Below are positions 1-8,601 of a stretch of 64,000 bases of DNA, piece after piece. A program made the position numbers and the translations under genes. The notes under the pieces are model-generated. The model was not told the DNA's origin and ran no database searches. It saw only the letters and a list, made by a program, of their open reading frames with translations. This DNA is from Campylobacterales bacterium (GTDB lineage: Bacteria; Campylobacterota; Campylobacteria; Campylobacterales; Sulfurospirillaceae). Numbering within the stretch: the first letter of the stretch is position 1; each line of letters starts with the position of its first letter. The stretch lies in contig JAFGFU010000025.1 of assembly GCA_016930915.1 (NCBI GenBank), positions 62,001 through 126,000 of the forward strand. Reading direction: 5' to 3'.

Positions 1-667
1 TATTCCCAACCAAACGAGAATTGCCATTATTGAACTCTTAAAAGCCGCCAATGAAAAAGATTATGAGCTTTACATCAGTGCAAGCAAACGATTAGGAACC
101 ATTGCGTATGAAGCGCCCGTGGGAGAGTTAGCCCTTTTAAGTGAGCGTATGTTTGACATCTTTGGCAATGAAAATTTAAGCTCAGAGAACATGCAAAAAC
201 TCGCCTTTGATGTTTTAAATTCTACCCGTGATTTACCGTTTAAACTCCCACAAGAAGCGATTTATATTTTGCGTGTGAGTGCAATTATTGAGGGATTAGG
301 CACAACGTATATTGAAAATTTTAATGGTATAAAAGATATTTTGCCCATTTTACAAGAGAATATTCCCAAAGCCTTAGGTGCAGATGAGGGTATTTTGGAG
401 AGTTTAATCAAAGAGTTCAAATCACTTCCCTTAACCATTCACCACGTCAAATCTTCACTCCAACAAATCAGCGATGGCGAGCTTAAAGTCGAACTCTCAC
501 TCTCCCAACTAGAGTGGCTCAAAAAAGAGTTAAAAAGCTATCTCAAACCTTTTATGTTTGGTATAGTACTCCTTTTAAGTGCGCTTTTTACACTCATGTA
601 CGACCCCTCACAAAAAGAGGTCGCATTGGTTTTATTTACGCTTGGGCTAGCACGTATTATTTTTTAA
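1..667 (+). CDS. UbiB/ABC1 (AarF) family atypical kinase, C-terminal fragment
   Basis: The frame is open from base 2, so the gene enters from outside the window. The GTG at 119 in the ORF track is not a real start. About 220 C-terminal residues are visible. They match the tail of ABC1/UbiB kinases: a helical region followed by a hydrophobic hairpin (SYLKPFMFGIVLLLSALF and a second segment ending ALVLFTLGLARIIF) that would anchor the protein in the inner membrane. The family supports ubiquinone or menaquinone metabolism in many bacteria. The catalytic kinase motifs lie upstream and cannot be checked, so the family call rests on the membrane tail and general layout. Confidence 0.6.
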   Translation, partial: IPNQTRIAIIELLKAANEKDYELYISASKRLGTIAYEAPVGELALLSERMFDIFGNENLSSENMQKLAFDVLNSTRDLPFKLPQEAIYILRVSAIIEGLGTTYIENFNGIKDILPILQENIPKALGADEGILESLIKEFKSLPLTIHHVKSSLQQISDGELKVELSLSQLEWLKKELKSYLKPFMFGIVLLLSALFTLMYDPSQKEVALVLFTLGLARIIF

Positions 668-673
668 GCTTAT

Positions 674-781
674 GTTACGCAGTTTGCGTAACGGTATCTT
701 AAACAATGAGTAAAACTCATTGCTTAAGGTCAGGGATAAATCCCCGACACCCCCTAAAGCTTCATAAAACAAGTTTTATGA
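674..781. terminator. Three consecutive hairpins between convergent genes
   Basis: Three perfect 8-bp inverted repeats sit in the gap: GTTACGCA/TGCGTAAC (674-692), CAATGAGT/ACTCATTG (704-722) and CATAAAAC/GTTTTATG (763-780). The last is followed on the + strand by a T-rich stretch, giving a plausible intrinsic terminator. They separate the + strand UbiB gene from the - strand nitroreductase gene and could terminate both. Confidence 0.55.
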
Positions 782-784
782 GAA

Positions 785-1411
785 TTATTTTTTAAACTCT
801 ACAACCTCGTCAAAACTCAAGCGGTGTTTGCTTCTTTGCTCATTTTGTCGGTATCCAAAAGGAATTACGAGCGCACTTTGGTACACGCTTGTATCAATTC
901 CTAAAAGTGCATCAACTTTTTCAAACTCAAATCCCTCAATCGGACACGAATCAATCCCAATAAACGCCGCTGCACTCATCATGTTTCCAGCTGCAATATA
1001 ACACTGTTTTTCACTCCACATCTCAATAGTATGGTCATCTCTGCCATCAACCCATCCCTGATAGACGCCCAAAAATCCCTGATACGCCTCAGGTGCTAAA
1101 CCCCAACGGCTCAGTTGTTTTTGGGTATACGCATCACTACTTCTAACATCTTTTCTGGCTAAAATAACCAGCAAACCACTGCATGTTGAAATCTGTTTTT
1201 GATTCCATGCAACCTTTTCAATCGCCTCTTTTAAGCCTTGATTTTGCACCACCACAAATTTCCATTGCTCAACGCCAAAAGAACTAGGGCTTAGGCGACC
1301 TGCCTCTAAAATAAAGTTCAAATCATCTTCTGAAATCTTTTTTGTTGTATCAAATAATTTACACGCATGGCGATAATTCATCGCATCTAAAAATAATTTT
1401 TTCTTATCCAT
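785..1411 (-). CDS. NAD(P)H-dependent nitroreductase family flavoprotein
   Basis: This 208-residue protein has the nitroreductase (NfsB-like) fold signature: an N-terminal YRHACKLFDTTKKIS segment, then AGRLSPSSFGVEQWKF, which in this family contacts FMN. A central GNMMSAAAFIGIDSCPIEGF and a C-terminal IPFGYR follow. Such enzymes bind FMN and reduce nitro groups, quinones or flavins with NAD(P)H in the cytosol. The ATG follows GGAGCCATT, a good ribosome-binding site. It is monocistronic and convergent with the upstream gene. Its physiological substrate cannot be told from sequence. Confidence 0.88.
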   Translation of the reverse strand: MDKKKLFLDAMNYRHACKLFDTTKKISEDDLNFILEAGRLSPSSFGVEQWKFVVVQNQGLKEAIEKVAWNQKQISTCSGLLVILARKDVRSSDAYTQKQLSRWGLAPEAYQGFLGVYQGWVDGRDDHTIEMWSEKQCYIAAGNMMSAAAFIGIDSCPIEGFEFEKVDALLGIDTSVYQSALVIPFGYRQNEQRSKHRLSFDEVVEFKK

Positions 1412-1508
1412 AATGGCTCCTTAAACTGTTTTCAAAATTATAACCCAATTTTTGTCTTATTTAATTAAATTTGGAGATTAACACATTTCATTTTGAAATA
1501 TTTTAGTC

Positions 1509-1520
1509 TTTACATGTAAA
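1509..1520. repeat. TTTACATGTAAA palindrome, intergenic copy
   Basis: Perfect 12-bp palindrome about 20 bp upstream of the radical SAM gene, between divergent genes. It belongs to the window-wide repeat family. Confidence 0.9.
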
Positions 1521-1539
1521 AACAAAGTATGCTTTTTGC

Positions 1540-2772
1540 ATGAAAATGACAGTGACCGACAAACTCACCCTTTTAGCCGACAGCGCCAAATACGATGTTT
1601 CCTGCTCTTCCAGTGGCAGTGAGAACAACTATAAAACAGGCGAGCTTGGGTGTACGCATAACAGCGGGATTTGCCACAGTTTCACCAGCGATGGAAGGTG
1701 CATCTCACTCTTGAAAGTGCTACTTTCTAACATCTGCATTTACGACTGTGCGTATTGCATCAATCGTGTGAGCAACGACACACCTCGCACCGCCTTTAGT
1801 CCACGAGAATTGGCTGAGCTTACCATCAACTTTTACAAACGCAACTACATTGAGGGGCTTTTTTTAAGTTCAGGCATCATCAAAAACGAAGACCATACGA
1901 TGAGTCTGCTATTACAAACCTTGCGTATTTTGCGTCACGAGTACCGCTTTAACGGCTACATTCATGTCAAACTCATCCCTGGAAGCTCCAAAGAGCTGAT
2001 TCACGAAGCCACCCTTTTAGCCAACCGTGTGAGCTCCAACATCGAACTTCCCAGTGCTAAAAGTCTTGCCCTCTTAGCCCCCGATAAAAGCAAAGAGAAG
2101 CTTCTCTCACCCCTCAAACACGCTCGTGACATTAGCCTAGAGCGTCATAATAAGCCTATTTCGATGAGCACACAAATGATTGTGGGAGCAAGCAGTGAGA
2201 GCGATTTTGACATTTTAAAACTCTCCTCCTCCTTGTACCAAAAAGCACTTTTAAAGCGGGTCTATTACTCAGCGTACATTGCGGTCAACCACCACAAACA
2301 CTTACCCGTTCCAGAGCTTTGCAAACCGCCACTGCTTCGTGAACACAGGCTCTATCAAGCCGATTGGTTGCTTCGCTTTTACGGCTTTTCCTACGATGAA
2401 ATTTTAAATGAAAATGAAAACCTCGATATGCAGTTTGATCCCAAAACCTTCTGGGCACTGCGCCATTTAGACTTTTTTCCCATCGACATTAACACCGCAC
2501 CCAAAGAGGTGATGATTCGCATCCCTGGGCTTGGCATTCGAAGTATTCTCAAAATTTTACAAGCCAGACGGTTTAAAACACTTAGCTTTGAAGACCTGAC
2601 GCAGCTTAAAATTTCGCTCAAAAAAGCACGCTATTTCATCGTTGCGGGAAGTGATTATTACAGAGCTTCTCATCTCTATGAAGAGCGACTCAAACTTGCC
2701 CTCATTCATCAAGGAGGTGACATCATCCAACCTACCCTGTTTGATACCTCTATCTATACGGGAGAGCTGTGA
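1540..2772 (+). CDS. Radical SAM protein with C-terminal helix-hairpin-helix, putative DNA modification/repair
   Basis: This 410-residue protein carries a CxxxCxxC iron-sulfur motif (CIYDCAYC) near residue 70, which would bind the [4Fe-4S] cluster that cleaves S-adenosylmethionine. Near residue 320 a helix-hairpin-helix segment (INTAPKEVMIRIPGLGIR) suggests DNA binding. This layout matches the family annotated as 'putative DNA modification/repair radical SAM protein', which is normally encoded next to a DUF4130 or uracil-DNA-glycosylase-like partner. The partner follows here with overlapping coding ends, so the pair is probably co-translated. A TTTACATGTAAA palindrome lies just upstream. The reaction catalysed is not known. 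Confidence 0.85.
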   Translation: MKMTVTDKLTLLADSAKYDVSCSSSGSENNYKTGELGCTHNSGICHSFTSDGRCISLLKVLLSNICIYDCAYCINRVSNDTPRTAFSPRELAELTINFYKRNYIEGLFLSSGIIKNEDHTMSLLLQTLRILRHEYRFNGYIHVKLIPGSSKELIHEATLLANRVSSNIELPSAKSLALLAPDKSKEKLLSPLKHARDISLERHNKPISMSTQMIVGASSESDFDILKLSSSLYQKALLKRVYYSAYIAVNHHKHLPVPELCKPPLLREHRLYQADWLLRFYGFSYDEILNENENLDMQFDPKTFWALRHLDFFPIDINTAPKEVMIRIPGLGIRSILKILQARRFKTLSFEDLTQLKISLKKARYFIVAGSDYYRASHLYEERLKLALIHQGGDIIQPTLFDTSIYTGEL

Positions 2773-3503
2773 TGATGGTGCTGTACGATGGGAGTTTTGA
2801 GGGGTTTTTAACGCTGGTGTATGAAGTGTACTATGCAAAGTTACATGTAAGCGCTATTGTTAAGAAAATGCCTGAGCGTTTGGTTTTTGAAAGAGTCTAT
2901 GAAATCCTAAGTGATGAAACAAAAGCAACCAAAGTTTTACATGCTCTGCAAAAGCACTTCACTAAAGAGAGACAACGCACCATTTTTAATATCTTTTTAT
3001 GCGACACTAAAACACATGAACATTCCCTTTTAGAGTACATTCGTATCGGTTTTAAAAATCCTAAGCTGCTTGGAAACATCACCAACCCTCATCTTTTTTA
3101 CATTCAAACCCTTGAAAAAGAGCTCCTCTCTTTGGTACATAAAATGTACGGTTTCACCCGTTTTGAAGAGCTAGAAGATGGCACACTCTACGCAAAAATC
3201 GAGACGAAATTTAACATTTTGCCTTTTTTGGGAGAGCATTTTTCCAAACGCTTAGGCAAAATCCCTTTTATTATTCACGATATGACACGCTCTCTGGCTT
3301 TTGTGAAAGATGAAAGTTCTACACAGATTCACTCCATTGCCTCTTTTGATGCACCTATCTACTCCCAAAACGAAGCCCATATCAAAGAGCTATGGCAACG
3401 CTTTTTTAAAGCCACAGCTATTCAAAGCAGGCACAATCCCAAACTGCAAAAAAACTTAGTGCCTCTTTTGTACCGTACGTATATGAGCGAATTTCAGGCG
3501 TAA
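2772..3503 (+). CDS. DUF4130 (TIGR03915-type) putative DNA repair partner
   Basis: A protein of about 243 residues opening LYDGSFEGFLTLVYEVYY, the characteristic start of the DUF4130 family that accompanies the upstream radical SAM protein. In some bacteria this domain is fused to a uracil-DNA glycosylase; no such domain is present here. The ORF track starts at an overlapping GTG (2769). ATG 2772 or 2775 is more natural, overlapping the upstream TGA. An in-frame TTACATGTAA copy at 2841 encodes Leu-His-Val. A role in DNA repair or base modification follows from the pairing rather than from a recognised active site. Confidence 0.8.
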   Translation: MMVLYDGSFEGFLTLVYEVYYAKLHVSAIVKKMPERLVFERVYEILSDETKATKVLHALQKHFTKERQRTIFNIFLCDTKTHEHSLLEYIRIGFKNPKLLGNITNPHLFYIQTLEKELLSLVHKMYGFTRFEELEDGTLYAKIETKFNILPFLGEHFSKRLGKIPFIIHDMTRSLAFVKDESSTQIHSIASFDAPIYSQNEAHIKELWQRFFKATAIQSRHNPKLQKNLVPLLYRTYMSEFQA

Positions 3504-3507
3504 ACTC

Positions 3508-3519
3508 TTTACATGTAAC
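3508..3519. repeat. TTTACATGTAAC palindrome copy, intergenic
   Basis: Contains the 10-bp core TTACATGTAA, 5 bp after the DUF4130 stop codon, with one end mismatch to the 12-mer. Confidence 0.85.
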
Positions 3520-3616
3520 ATCGTTTTGGAGAATTAGGCAAATTTTACAGATAATTGGTCTAGGGCTTTATCCTCTTTTCATTCTATAATACTCCAAACA
3601 CATTGAAGGAAAAAAC

Positions 3617-4765
3617 ATGGAAAATTTCACCTTTTGGAACCCAACCAAAGTTGAATTTGGAAGAGATAAAGAAAAAGAGATAGGTAAGCACCTAGAAGAA
3701 AATGGCATTAAAAAAGTGTTACTGACTTATGGGAGCGAGCGCATTAAAAAAGATGGACTGTTTGACTCGGTTGCAGCGAGTCTTAAGGCACACAACATTC
3801 ACGTTGTCACATTAGGTGGTATCGTGAGCAATCCTCTGCTCTCGAAAGTCTATGAAGGTATCAACGTCGCTAAAGCTCAGAATGTCGATGCCATTTTAGC
3901 AGTGGGTGGCGGTTCTGTGTTGGATAGTTCCAAAGCCATTGCCGCTGGGACACTCTATGCGGGCGATGTTTGGGATTTTTTCTTAGGTAAAGCAAAAATT
4001 GAAAAGGCATTGCCGATTTTTGATATTATCACGCTTGCCGCAACGGGCAGTGAGATGAACCATGGAGCGGTTATTACCAACGACGCAACGCATCAAAAGT
4101 ATTTTATTCAAGCACCCGCACTCTTCCCAAAAGTCTCTATCATCAACCCTCAACTTCAAAGCAGTGTGAGCAAAGAGTATTTGGTCTATTCGGCTTCTGA
4201 TGTGATTGCACACTGTATTGAGGGTTATTTTACCGCTACAACACATCCTGTATTTGTCAGTAAGCAGATTGAAGCGATTATTACAACCGTGATGGAAACC
4301 ACAGAGAAACTTCTAAAAAATCCAAACGATGATGAGGCAAGAGGCGAATTTGCATGGGCGGCTACGTGTGCTTTAAACGGCTTAACGCATGTGGGTGTTG
4401 CGGGCATTGGTTTTCCAAATCACATGATAGAACATGCCATCTCCGCTATGTGCAATATTCCTCATGGTGCTGGGCTTTCGATTGTGATGCCTGCGTGGAT
4501 GAAGTGGTATCGCCAATACAATGAAGCGCAATTTACTCGTTTTGCCAAAACCATTTTTGGACTGGATAATGCACAAGCAGGCATTGACGCTTTGCAAGCA
4601 TGGTTTAGAAAAATTGGTACACCAACGAGCTTTTCAGCGTATGGAATCGAAGAGAAAAGAGTTCCTGAAATTATTGATAACGCCGTGGATAATGCGCACT
4701 ATTTTGGATTGGGAGATATGTATACCAAAGAGGTCATTGGAGAAATTCTTAAAAAGGCTCTATAA
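3617..4765 (+). CDS. Iron-containing (group III) alcohol dehydrogenase
   Basis: This 382-residue protein opens NFTFWNPTKVEFGRDKEKEI, typical of the NAD(P)H-dependent butanol dehydrogenase/YqhD branch. GGGSVLDSSKAIA is the dinucleotide-binding loop. Metal ligands are expected from the DVIAHCIEGY region, GFPNHMIEHAI and NIPHGAGLSI. It probably interconverts aldehydes and alcohols in the cytosol. The start has GAAGGAAAAAAC upstream. The gene stands alone and is followed by a strong hairpin. The substrate cannot be told from sequence. Confidence 0.9.
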   Translation: MENFTFWNPTKVEFGRDKEKEIGKHLEENGIKKVLLTYGSERIKKDGLFDSVAASLKAHNIHVVTLGGIVSNPLLSKVYEGINVAKAQNVDAILAVGGGSVLDSSKAIAAGTLYAGDVWDFFLGKAKIEKALPIFDIITLAATGSEMNHGAVITNDATHQKYFIQAPALFPKVSIINPQLQSSVSKEYLVYSASDVIAHCIEGYFTATTHPVFVSKQIEAIITTVMETTEKLLKNPNDDEARGEFAWAATCALNGLTHVGVAGIGFPNHMIEHAISAMCNIPHGAGLSIVMPAWMKWYRQYNEAQFTRFAKTIFGLDNAQAGIDALQAWFRKIGTPTSFSAYGIEEKRVPEIIDNAVDNAHYFGLGDMYTKEVIGEILKKAL

Positions 4766-4772
4766 GCTTTAA

Positions 4773-4798
4773 GACGGTGGTGTTTGAAACCCACCGTC
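4773..4798. terminator. Hairpin terminator after the alcohol dehydrogenase
   Basis: An 8-bp perfect stem GACGGTGG/CCACCGTC with a 10-nt loop lies 8 bp after the dehydrogenase stop, between it and a small - strand gene. There is no strong T-run, so termination efficiency is uncertain. Confidence 0.6.
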
Positions 4799-4817
4799 AC
4801 ACTTACACCCAAACTTC

Positions 4818-4979
4818 TTAGGAGTTTACAACAAGTGTAGAAGAAGTATGTGAGCGAAGAATCTCTTGCGCTTGAGCTTTGGCAATTTCATGGTACCTAT
4901 GGTCTTGTCCATTAAAAATCAAATTGACACCCAAAGCCCAAACAAATAAAAGACAAAAACTAAAGACTTTAAACTTCAT
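4818..4979 (-). CDS. Small single-pass membrane or exported protein, unknown function
   Basis: I place the start at 4979 rather than the ORF-track 5024, because AAAAGGTGG lies at proper distance upstream of that ATG. The resulting 53-residue peptide begins MKFKVFSFCLLFVWALGVNL, a positively charged end followed by one hydrophobic helix. A short hydrophilic tail rich in Ala, Gln and His follows. It could be a small membrane protein or a short secreted peptide. No family is recognised. It is not obviously co-transcribed with the MFS gene upstream of it on this strand, though only 75 bp separate them. Confidence 0.5.
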   Translation of the reverse strand: MKFKVFSFCLLFVWALGVNLIFNGQDHRYHEIAKAQAQEILRSHTSSTLVVNS

Positions 4980-5054
4980 TTTTTCCACCTTTTTTGAATT
5001 ATGATAAGAATTGTAATGAACCAAAGGTCTTTCAAAGAGTCTTTTTTAACTCTT

Positions 5055-6260
5055 TTATGCTTTTACATGTAAAGATTTTTGTAAAGCAATCATAAAAGCC
5101 ATCAGCATAGAACACGCAAGAGATACACTTGAAAATACAAACGTGGCTTCATAACCCAATGTATCAAAGAAAAGCCCACCCATGGAAGCACCCATCGTAA
5201 TAGCAAATTGAATAATCGCCACCATTAGCACGCCTCCTGCTTCTGCTTCATGAGGAAATGTCTGACTAAGCCACGTCCACCATGCCACAGGAATGGATGT
5301 TCCTAAAAATCCCCAAATACTCAGAAGCACGAAAACGGCACTCAGCGACGAGCCAACATAAATAAGTGAAAGGGCTATGACCATCATCAAAAGAGGTGTG
5401 CCAATCAAGAGACGATACAAGCTTGTTTTCAAAACACTTCCCATTGCAAATGTTCCAACTAAGCCTGAAAATCCCATCGCCAATAATATCAATGACAAGA
5501 CTTCTACGCCAACCCCTGTAACACTCTCTAAAAAGGGACGAAGATAGGTAAAAAGTGCAAATTGCCCCATAAAAAGAAACATCGCTCCTAACATTCCAAA
5601 ACACACATCCGTTCGTTTTAACAATTTTAGGACATGTTTAACAGACGTTTTTTTACCATCATCTCTTTTTTTAGCAGGCAAAGAAGGCAGTGAGCGCCAT
5701 TGCCACACCAAAGCAAGGAGCGCTAAAGGGACGATAGTAAAAAATGCGCCTCTCCAACCAATCAATCCTCCTAAAAAACTTCCCAAAGGTGCAGCAACCG
5801 TCGTCGAGAGTGCATTTCCACCATTGAGTAATGCTAACGCTTTAGGAATCTCTTTTTGGGGAACCAATCGCATCACAACGGCTGCGGACATCGACCAAAA
5901 TCCACCCACACAAACTCCTAACAACGCTCGTCCTATCATTAAAACAGTCGCATTGGAAGTAAACGTGACCACGATGCCTGATATGCCCATTAAGAGCGTA
6001 AAAAAAAGTAGCACATTACGACGATTGCTATGCCCTATCCATGAAGTCAGCCATAAACTTGTTACCAATGCAAAAAAACCTGAAATGGCAATAGACTGCC
6101 CCGTATAACCTTCGCTCATGTGTAACTCACTCGCAATGGGTGTTAAAAGACTGCCTGGCATAAATTCAGATGCGACTAAGACCATTGCGCACATAGACAT
6201 TGCCCAAACTGCACTCCAAAGAGGCGTAGATGTATGTGCATGCGTATGGGTATATTTCAT
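5055..6260 (-). CDS. MFS transporter, DHA1 (AraJ/NepI-like) family
   Basis: This 401-residue protein has about 12 hydrophobic segments. Typical MFS signatures include MPGSLLTPIASEL in the first loop and GRALLGVCVGGFWSMSAA in helix 4, closest to drug/H+ or sugar-nucleoside exporters of the DHA1 type. It would export small molecules using the proton gradient. The last residues, SLHVKA, are encoded by a TTTACATGTAAA copy. It lies downstream of the hydrolase and AraC genes on the same strand, but a hairpin at 6299-6325 separates it from the hydrolase. The substrate is unknown. Confidence 0.85.
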   Translation of the reverse strand: MKYTHTHAHTSTPLWSAVWAMSMCAMVLVASEFMPGSLLTPIASELHMSEGYTGQSIAISGFFALVTSLWLTSWIGHSNRRNVLLFFTLLMGISGIVVTFTSNATVLMIGRALLGVCVGGFWSMSAAVVMRLVPQKEIPKALALLNGGNALSTTVAAPLGSFLGGLIGWRGAFFTIVPLALLALVWQWRSLPSLPAKKRDDGKKTSVKHVLKLLKRTDVCFGMLGAMFLFMGQFALFTYLRPFLESVTGVGVEVLSLILLAMGFSGLVGTFAMGSVLKTSLYRLLIGTPLLMMVIALSLIYVGSSLSAVFVLLSIWGFLGTSIPVAWWTWLSQTFPHEAEAGGVLMVAIIQFAITMGASMGGLFFDTLGYEATFVFSSVSLACSMLMAFMIALQKSLHVKA

Positions 6261-6298
6261 AAAAAACCTTTGATGTGTATTGTAGAAGAAAAAAGAGT

Positions 6299-6325
6299 GA
6301 TTAGGGTGCTAAAAAAACCCTAATC
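6299..6325. terminator. Hairpin between hydrolase and MFS genes
   Basis: A 9-bp perfect inverted repeat GATTAGGGT/ACCCTAATC with a 9-nt A-rich loop lies just after the hydrolase stop codon. It may terminate or attenuate transcription into the MFS gene. Confidence 0.6.
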
Positions 6326-6331
6326 TTTAGG

Positions 6332-7429
6332 CTATTTCAAATGCGTTTGAAAGAAATTTTCCATCTTATCAAATGGGATTTTGTCCATTTTGTCATATAA
6401 GTCTACATGAACCGTATTGGGAATAATCATCAACTCTTTAGGCTCATTGGCGGCTTTGTAGGCATCTTCGCTAAAGTAACGAGAGTGTGCATTTTCGCCT
6501 GCGATGATAAGCAATGGGCGTGGCGAAATCTCTTTAATGTAACTCATCAAGGGCATATTCATAAACGACAATGCATTGGTCGCAGTCCAAGCACCATTTG
6601 AATTGAGTGAACGAGGATGAAATCCACGAGGGGTTCGGTAGTAGTCAAAATACTCTTTAACAAACTGGGGTTCATCCCCCTTTAGTTTTTCAGGCAAAAT
6701 GCGACCACCCAAAGCAGGTGTTCCCTTTTGTGCATCGACCCAGCGTTGTTCATTCATTTGCTCTAGCATTTTAGTGCGCTCGTCTAAGCTCATTTTATCA
6801 AAGTAGCCTCTTGCCATAACTCGTGACATATCATACATACTAGTCACCGCAACCGCTTTAACACGTTTGTCTATCGCTGCCGCATTAAGCCCCATACCAC
6901 CAAACCCACAAATACCGATAATTCCGATACGATTTTTATCGACAAAAGTTTGAATCCCTAAATAATCCACTGCGGCACTAAAGTCTTCGGTGTTAATCTC
7001 TGGTGAAGCGATATTGCGTGGTTCTCCACCACTTTCTCCAACATAAGAGGGGTCAAATGCGAGTGCAACAAAACCTCGCTCAGCCATCGTTTGTGCATAC
7101 AACCCAGAGGATTGCTCTTTCACCGCTCCATAAGGTCCTGAAATCGCTAGCGCAGATAAGGGTGTTTGGCGATGTTTAGGCAGATACATATCGCCCACGA
7201 GGGTAATGCCGTAGCGGTTTTTAAAACTCACTTTGTGATGTTCAACTCTTTGACTCTGGGGAAATGTTTTATCCCATACCTGTGTCATTGGTCTACCTCC
7301 TTGAGATTGTAAAGAGGCTTCTTTAGCAGGTGCCGCTAAGGCTTCAGTGCTCATAGCAACCAACCCTGCACCTACCAATGCGCTTTTCTTCATAAAATCA
7401 CGTCTGGATGCCTTAATTTCTCTCTTCAT
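6332..7429 (-). CDS. Tat-exported alpha/beta hydrolase (dienelactone hydrolase-like)
   Basis: Start set at 7429, where AGGAG precedes the ATG; the ORF-track start at 7465 adds 12 unsupported residues. The N-terminus KASRRDFMKKSALVGAGLVA is a twin-arginine signal ending near ALA, so the folded enzyme is exported to the periplasm. The nucleophile elbow is GICGFGG, with Cys in the Gly-x-(Ser/Cys)-x-Gly position, as in dienelactone-hydrolase-type enzymes. The late NTVHVDLYD segment supplies the likely catalytic His. The substrate is unknown. An AraC-family gene directly upstream on the same strand is the probable regulator. Confidence 0.83.
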   Translation of the reverse strand: MKREIKASRRDFMKKSALVGAGLVAMSTEALAAPAKEASLQSQGGRPMTQVWDKTFPQSQRVEHHKVSFKNRYGITLVGDMYLPKHRQTPLSALAISGPYGAVKEQSSGLYAQTMAERGFVALAFDPSYVGESGGEPRNIASPEINTEDFSAAVDYLGIQTFVDKNRIGIIGICGFGGMGLNAAAIDKRVKAVAVTSMYDMSRVMARGYFDKMSLDERTKMLEQMNEQRWVDAQKGTPALGGRILPEKLKGDEPQFVKEYFDYYRTPRGFHPRSLNSNGAWTATNALSFMNMPLMSYIKEISPRPLLIIAGENAHSRYFSEDAYKAANEPKELMIIPNTVHVDLYDKMDKIPFDKMENFFQTHLK

Positions 7430-7537
7430 AATGAACTCCTCTTTCCTAAAATGTTTCAAAGTCATTATAAAAAAAATCTCTTTTTAGCCCTAGAACGATT
7501 CTTTAGAACACCTGCCTATTTCTCCAAAAAATAGATT

Positions 7538-8440
7538 TTAGGCATGTAACTGTTTGAGATGCTCCTTAGGAGGCATGCCAAACATACGAGCGTACTCTCT
7601 GCTAAATTGCGATGGGCTTTCGTAACCGACTAAAAATGCCACCTCAGAAATGTCAATTTTACGGACACTGAGCATCTTTTTGGCTTCTTCAAGGCGAAGT
7701 TTTTTTTGAAATTGCAGTGGAGAGAGGGAGGTGATGGTTTTAAAATTTTGATACAAATGCGACTCACTCATATCGATACGCTTGGCAAGTTCTGCCATAT
7801 TAAGCTTTTCATTAAAGTTATTTTTGATTTCTGAAATGGCTTTAACGATTTTATTGGAGGTCGTACCCTCCATCGCAAATTTATTGAGAAAATAGCCACT
7901 TTTATCGTTAATCAGCGTAAATAAAATCTCTTTAATAATCAGTGGTGAGAGAAAATCAATCTCCTCTTGCTCGCGTTCTAAGAGCTTCACAAGCCTTGCA
8001 ATAGGTTCATAAAGCTTTACATGTAAGGTATCAAAGAAGAGTCCTTTTTCGGATTTATGTTCACATTTTAGTTTATTAGGATGAACACGTTTAAGCACTT
8101 CATAAATCGCCTCTAAACTAAAGGTTAGTGTTAGCCCTCGATACGGTTTTTGCGTAGAAGCTTCCATGATTTTAACATCTGCTGGGATATGCGTTGAGGC
8201 TAAAAGATACTCGTTTTCCCGATAATGATACATCTCATGCCCAAACCCCACCGCTTTAGAACCTTGTAAAATGAGACAAAGGGAAGGTTCATACACAATG
8301 CTTTTAAACTCACTCGGAGAAGATGCTAGATAAAAACTAAGAGGTGCTATCTTGCTTTGAACAATTTCATTGCAGTCAGGATAGAGCCTATCAATGACAT
8401 CAATCACCTCTAAACGACACTTTTCAATCGCTTCATCCAT
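7538..8440 (-). CDS. AraC-family transcriptional regulator
   Basis: I choose ATG 8440 (MDEAIEKC...), which has AAAAAGGAG upstream; the ORF track begins 17 codons earlier across a palindrome copy. About 300 residues: an N-terminal AraC_N-type ligand domain (YEPSLCLILQGSKAVGFG) and two C-terminal helix-turn-helices (MAELAKRIDMSESHLYQNFK and ISEVAFLVGYESPSQFSREY). It likely controls the downstream hydrolase and perhaps the MFS exporter. A TTTACATGTAAG copy lies immediately upstream of the ribosome-binding site and another (8016-8027) is in frame as LHVK. Confidence 0.88.
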   Translation of the reverse strand: MDEAIEKCRLEVIDVIDRLYPDCNEIVQSKIAPLSFYLASSPSEFKSIVYEPSLCLILQGSKAVGFGHEMYHYRENEYLLASTHIPADVKIMEASTQKPYRGLTLTFSLEAIYEVLKRVHPNKLKCEHKSEKGLFFDTLHVKLYEPIARLVKLLEREQEEIDFLSPLIIKEILFTLINDKSGYFLNKFAMEGTTSNKIVKAISEIKNNFNEKLNMAELAKRIDMSESHLYQNFKTITSLSPLQFQKKLRLEEAKKMLSVRKIDISEVAFLVGYESPSQFSREYARMFGMPPKEHLKQLHA

Positions 8441-8453
8441 CGTGTGACTCCTT

Positions 8454-8465
8454 TTTACATGTAAG
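8454..8465. repeat. TTTACATGTAAG palindrome copy upstream of the AraC gene
   Basis: Core TTACATGTAA about 15 bp upstream of the AraC start. Read on the - strand, the motif runs directly into the AAGGAG ribosome-binding site. Confidence 0.85.
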
Positions 8466-8558
8466 CTTTTATTATAGAGATAAATGCGCATGAACGCTAG
8501 ATATATTCTCCAAAATAGTTGCCTAATTCTACACTGTTATGATAGAAAATGAAGGAGT

Positions 8559-8590
8559 AAAACCTCTGACACAAATGTGCAAGAGGTTTT
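8559..8590 (-). terminator. Terminator of the RND efflux operon
   Basis: A 9-bp stem AAAACCTCT/AGAGGTTTT with a 14-nt loop lies just beyond the outer-membrane factor stop codon. On the - strand the descending arm ends in TTTT. The repeat copy at 8588 abuts it. Confidence 0.65.
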
Positions 8591-8599
8591 ACATGTAAA
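8588..8599. repeat. TTTACATGTAAA palindrome, intergenic copy
   Basis: Perfect 12-mer between the efflux operon stop codon and its terminator hairpin, sharing three bases with the hairpin arm. Confidence 0.9.
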
Positions 8600-8601
8600 G
8601 A

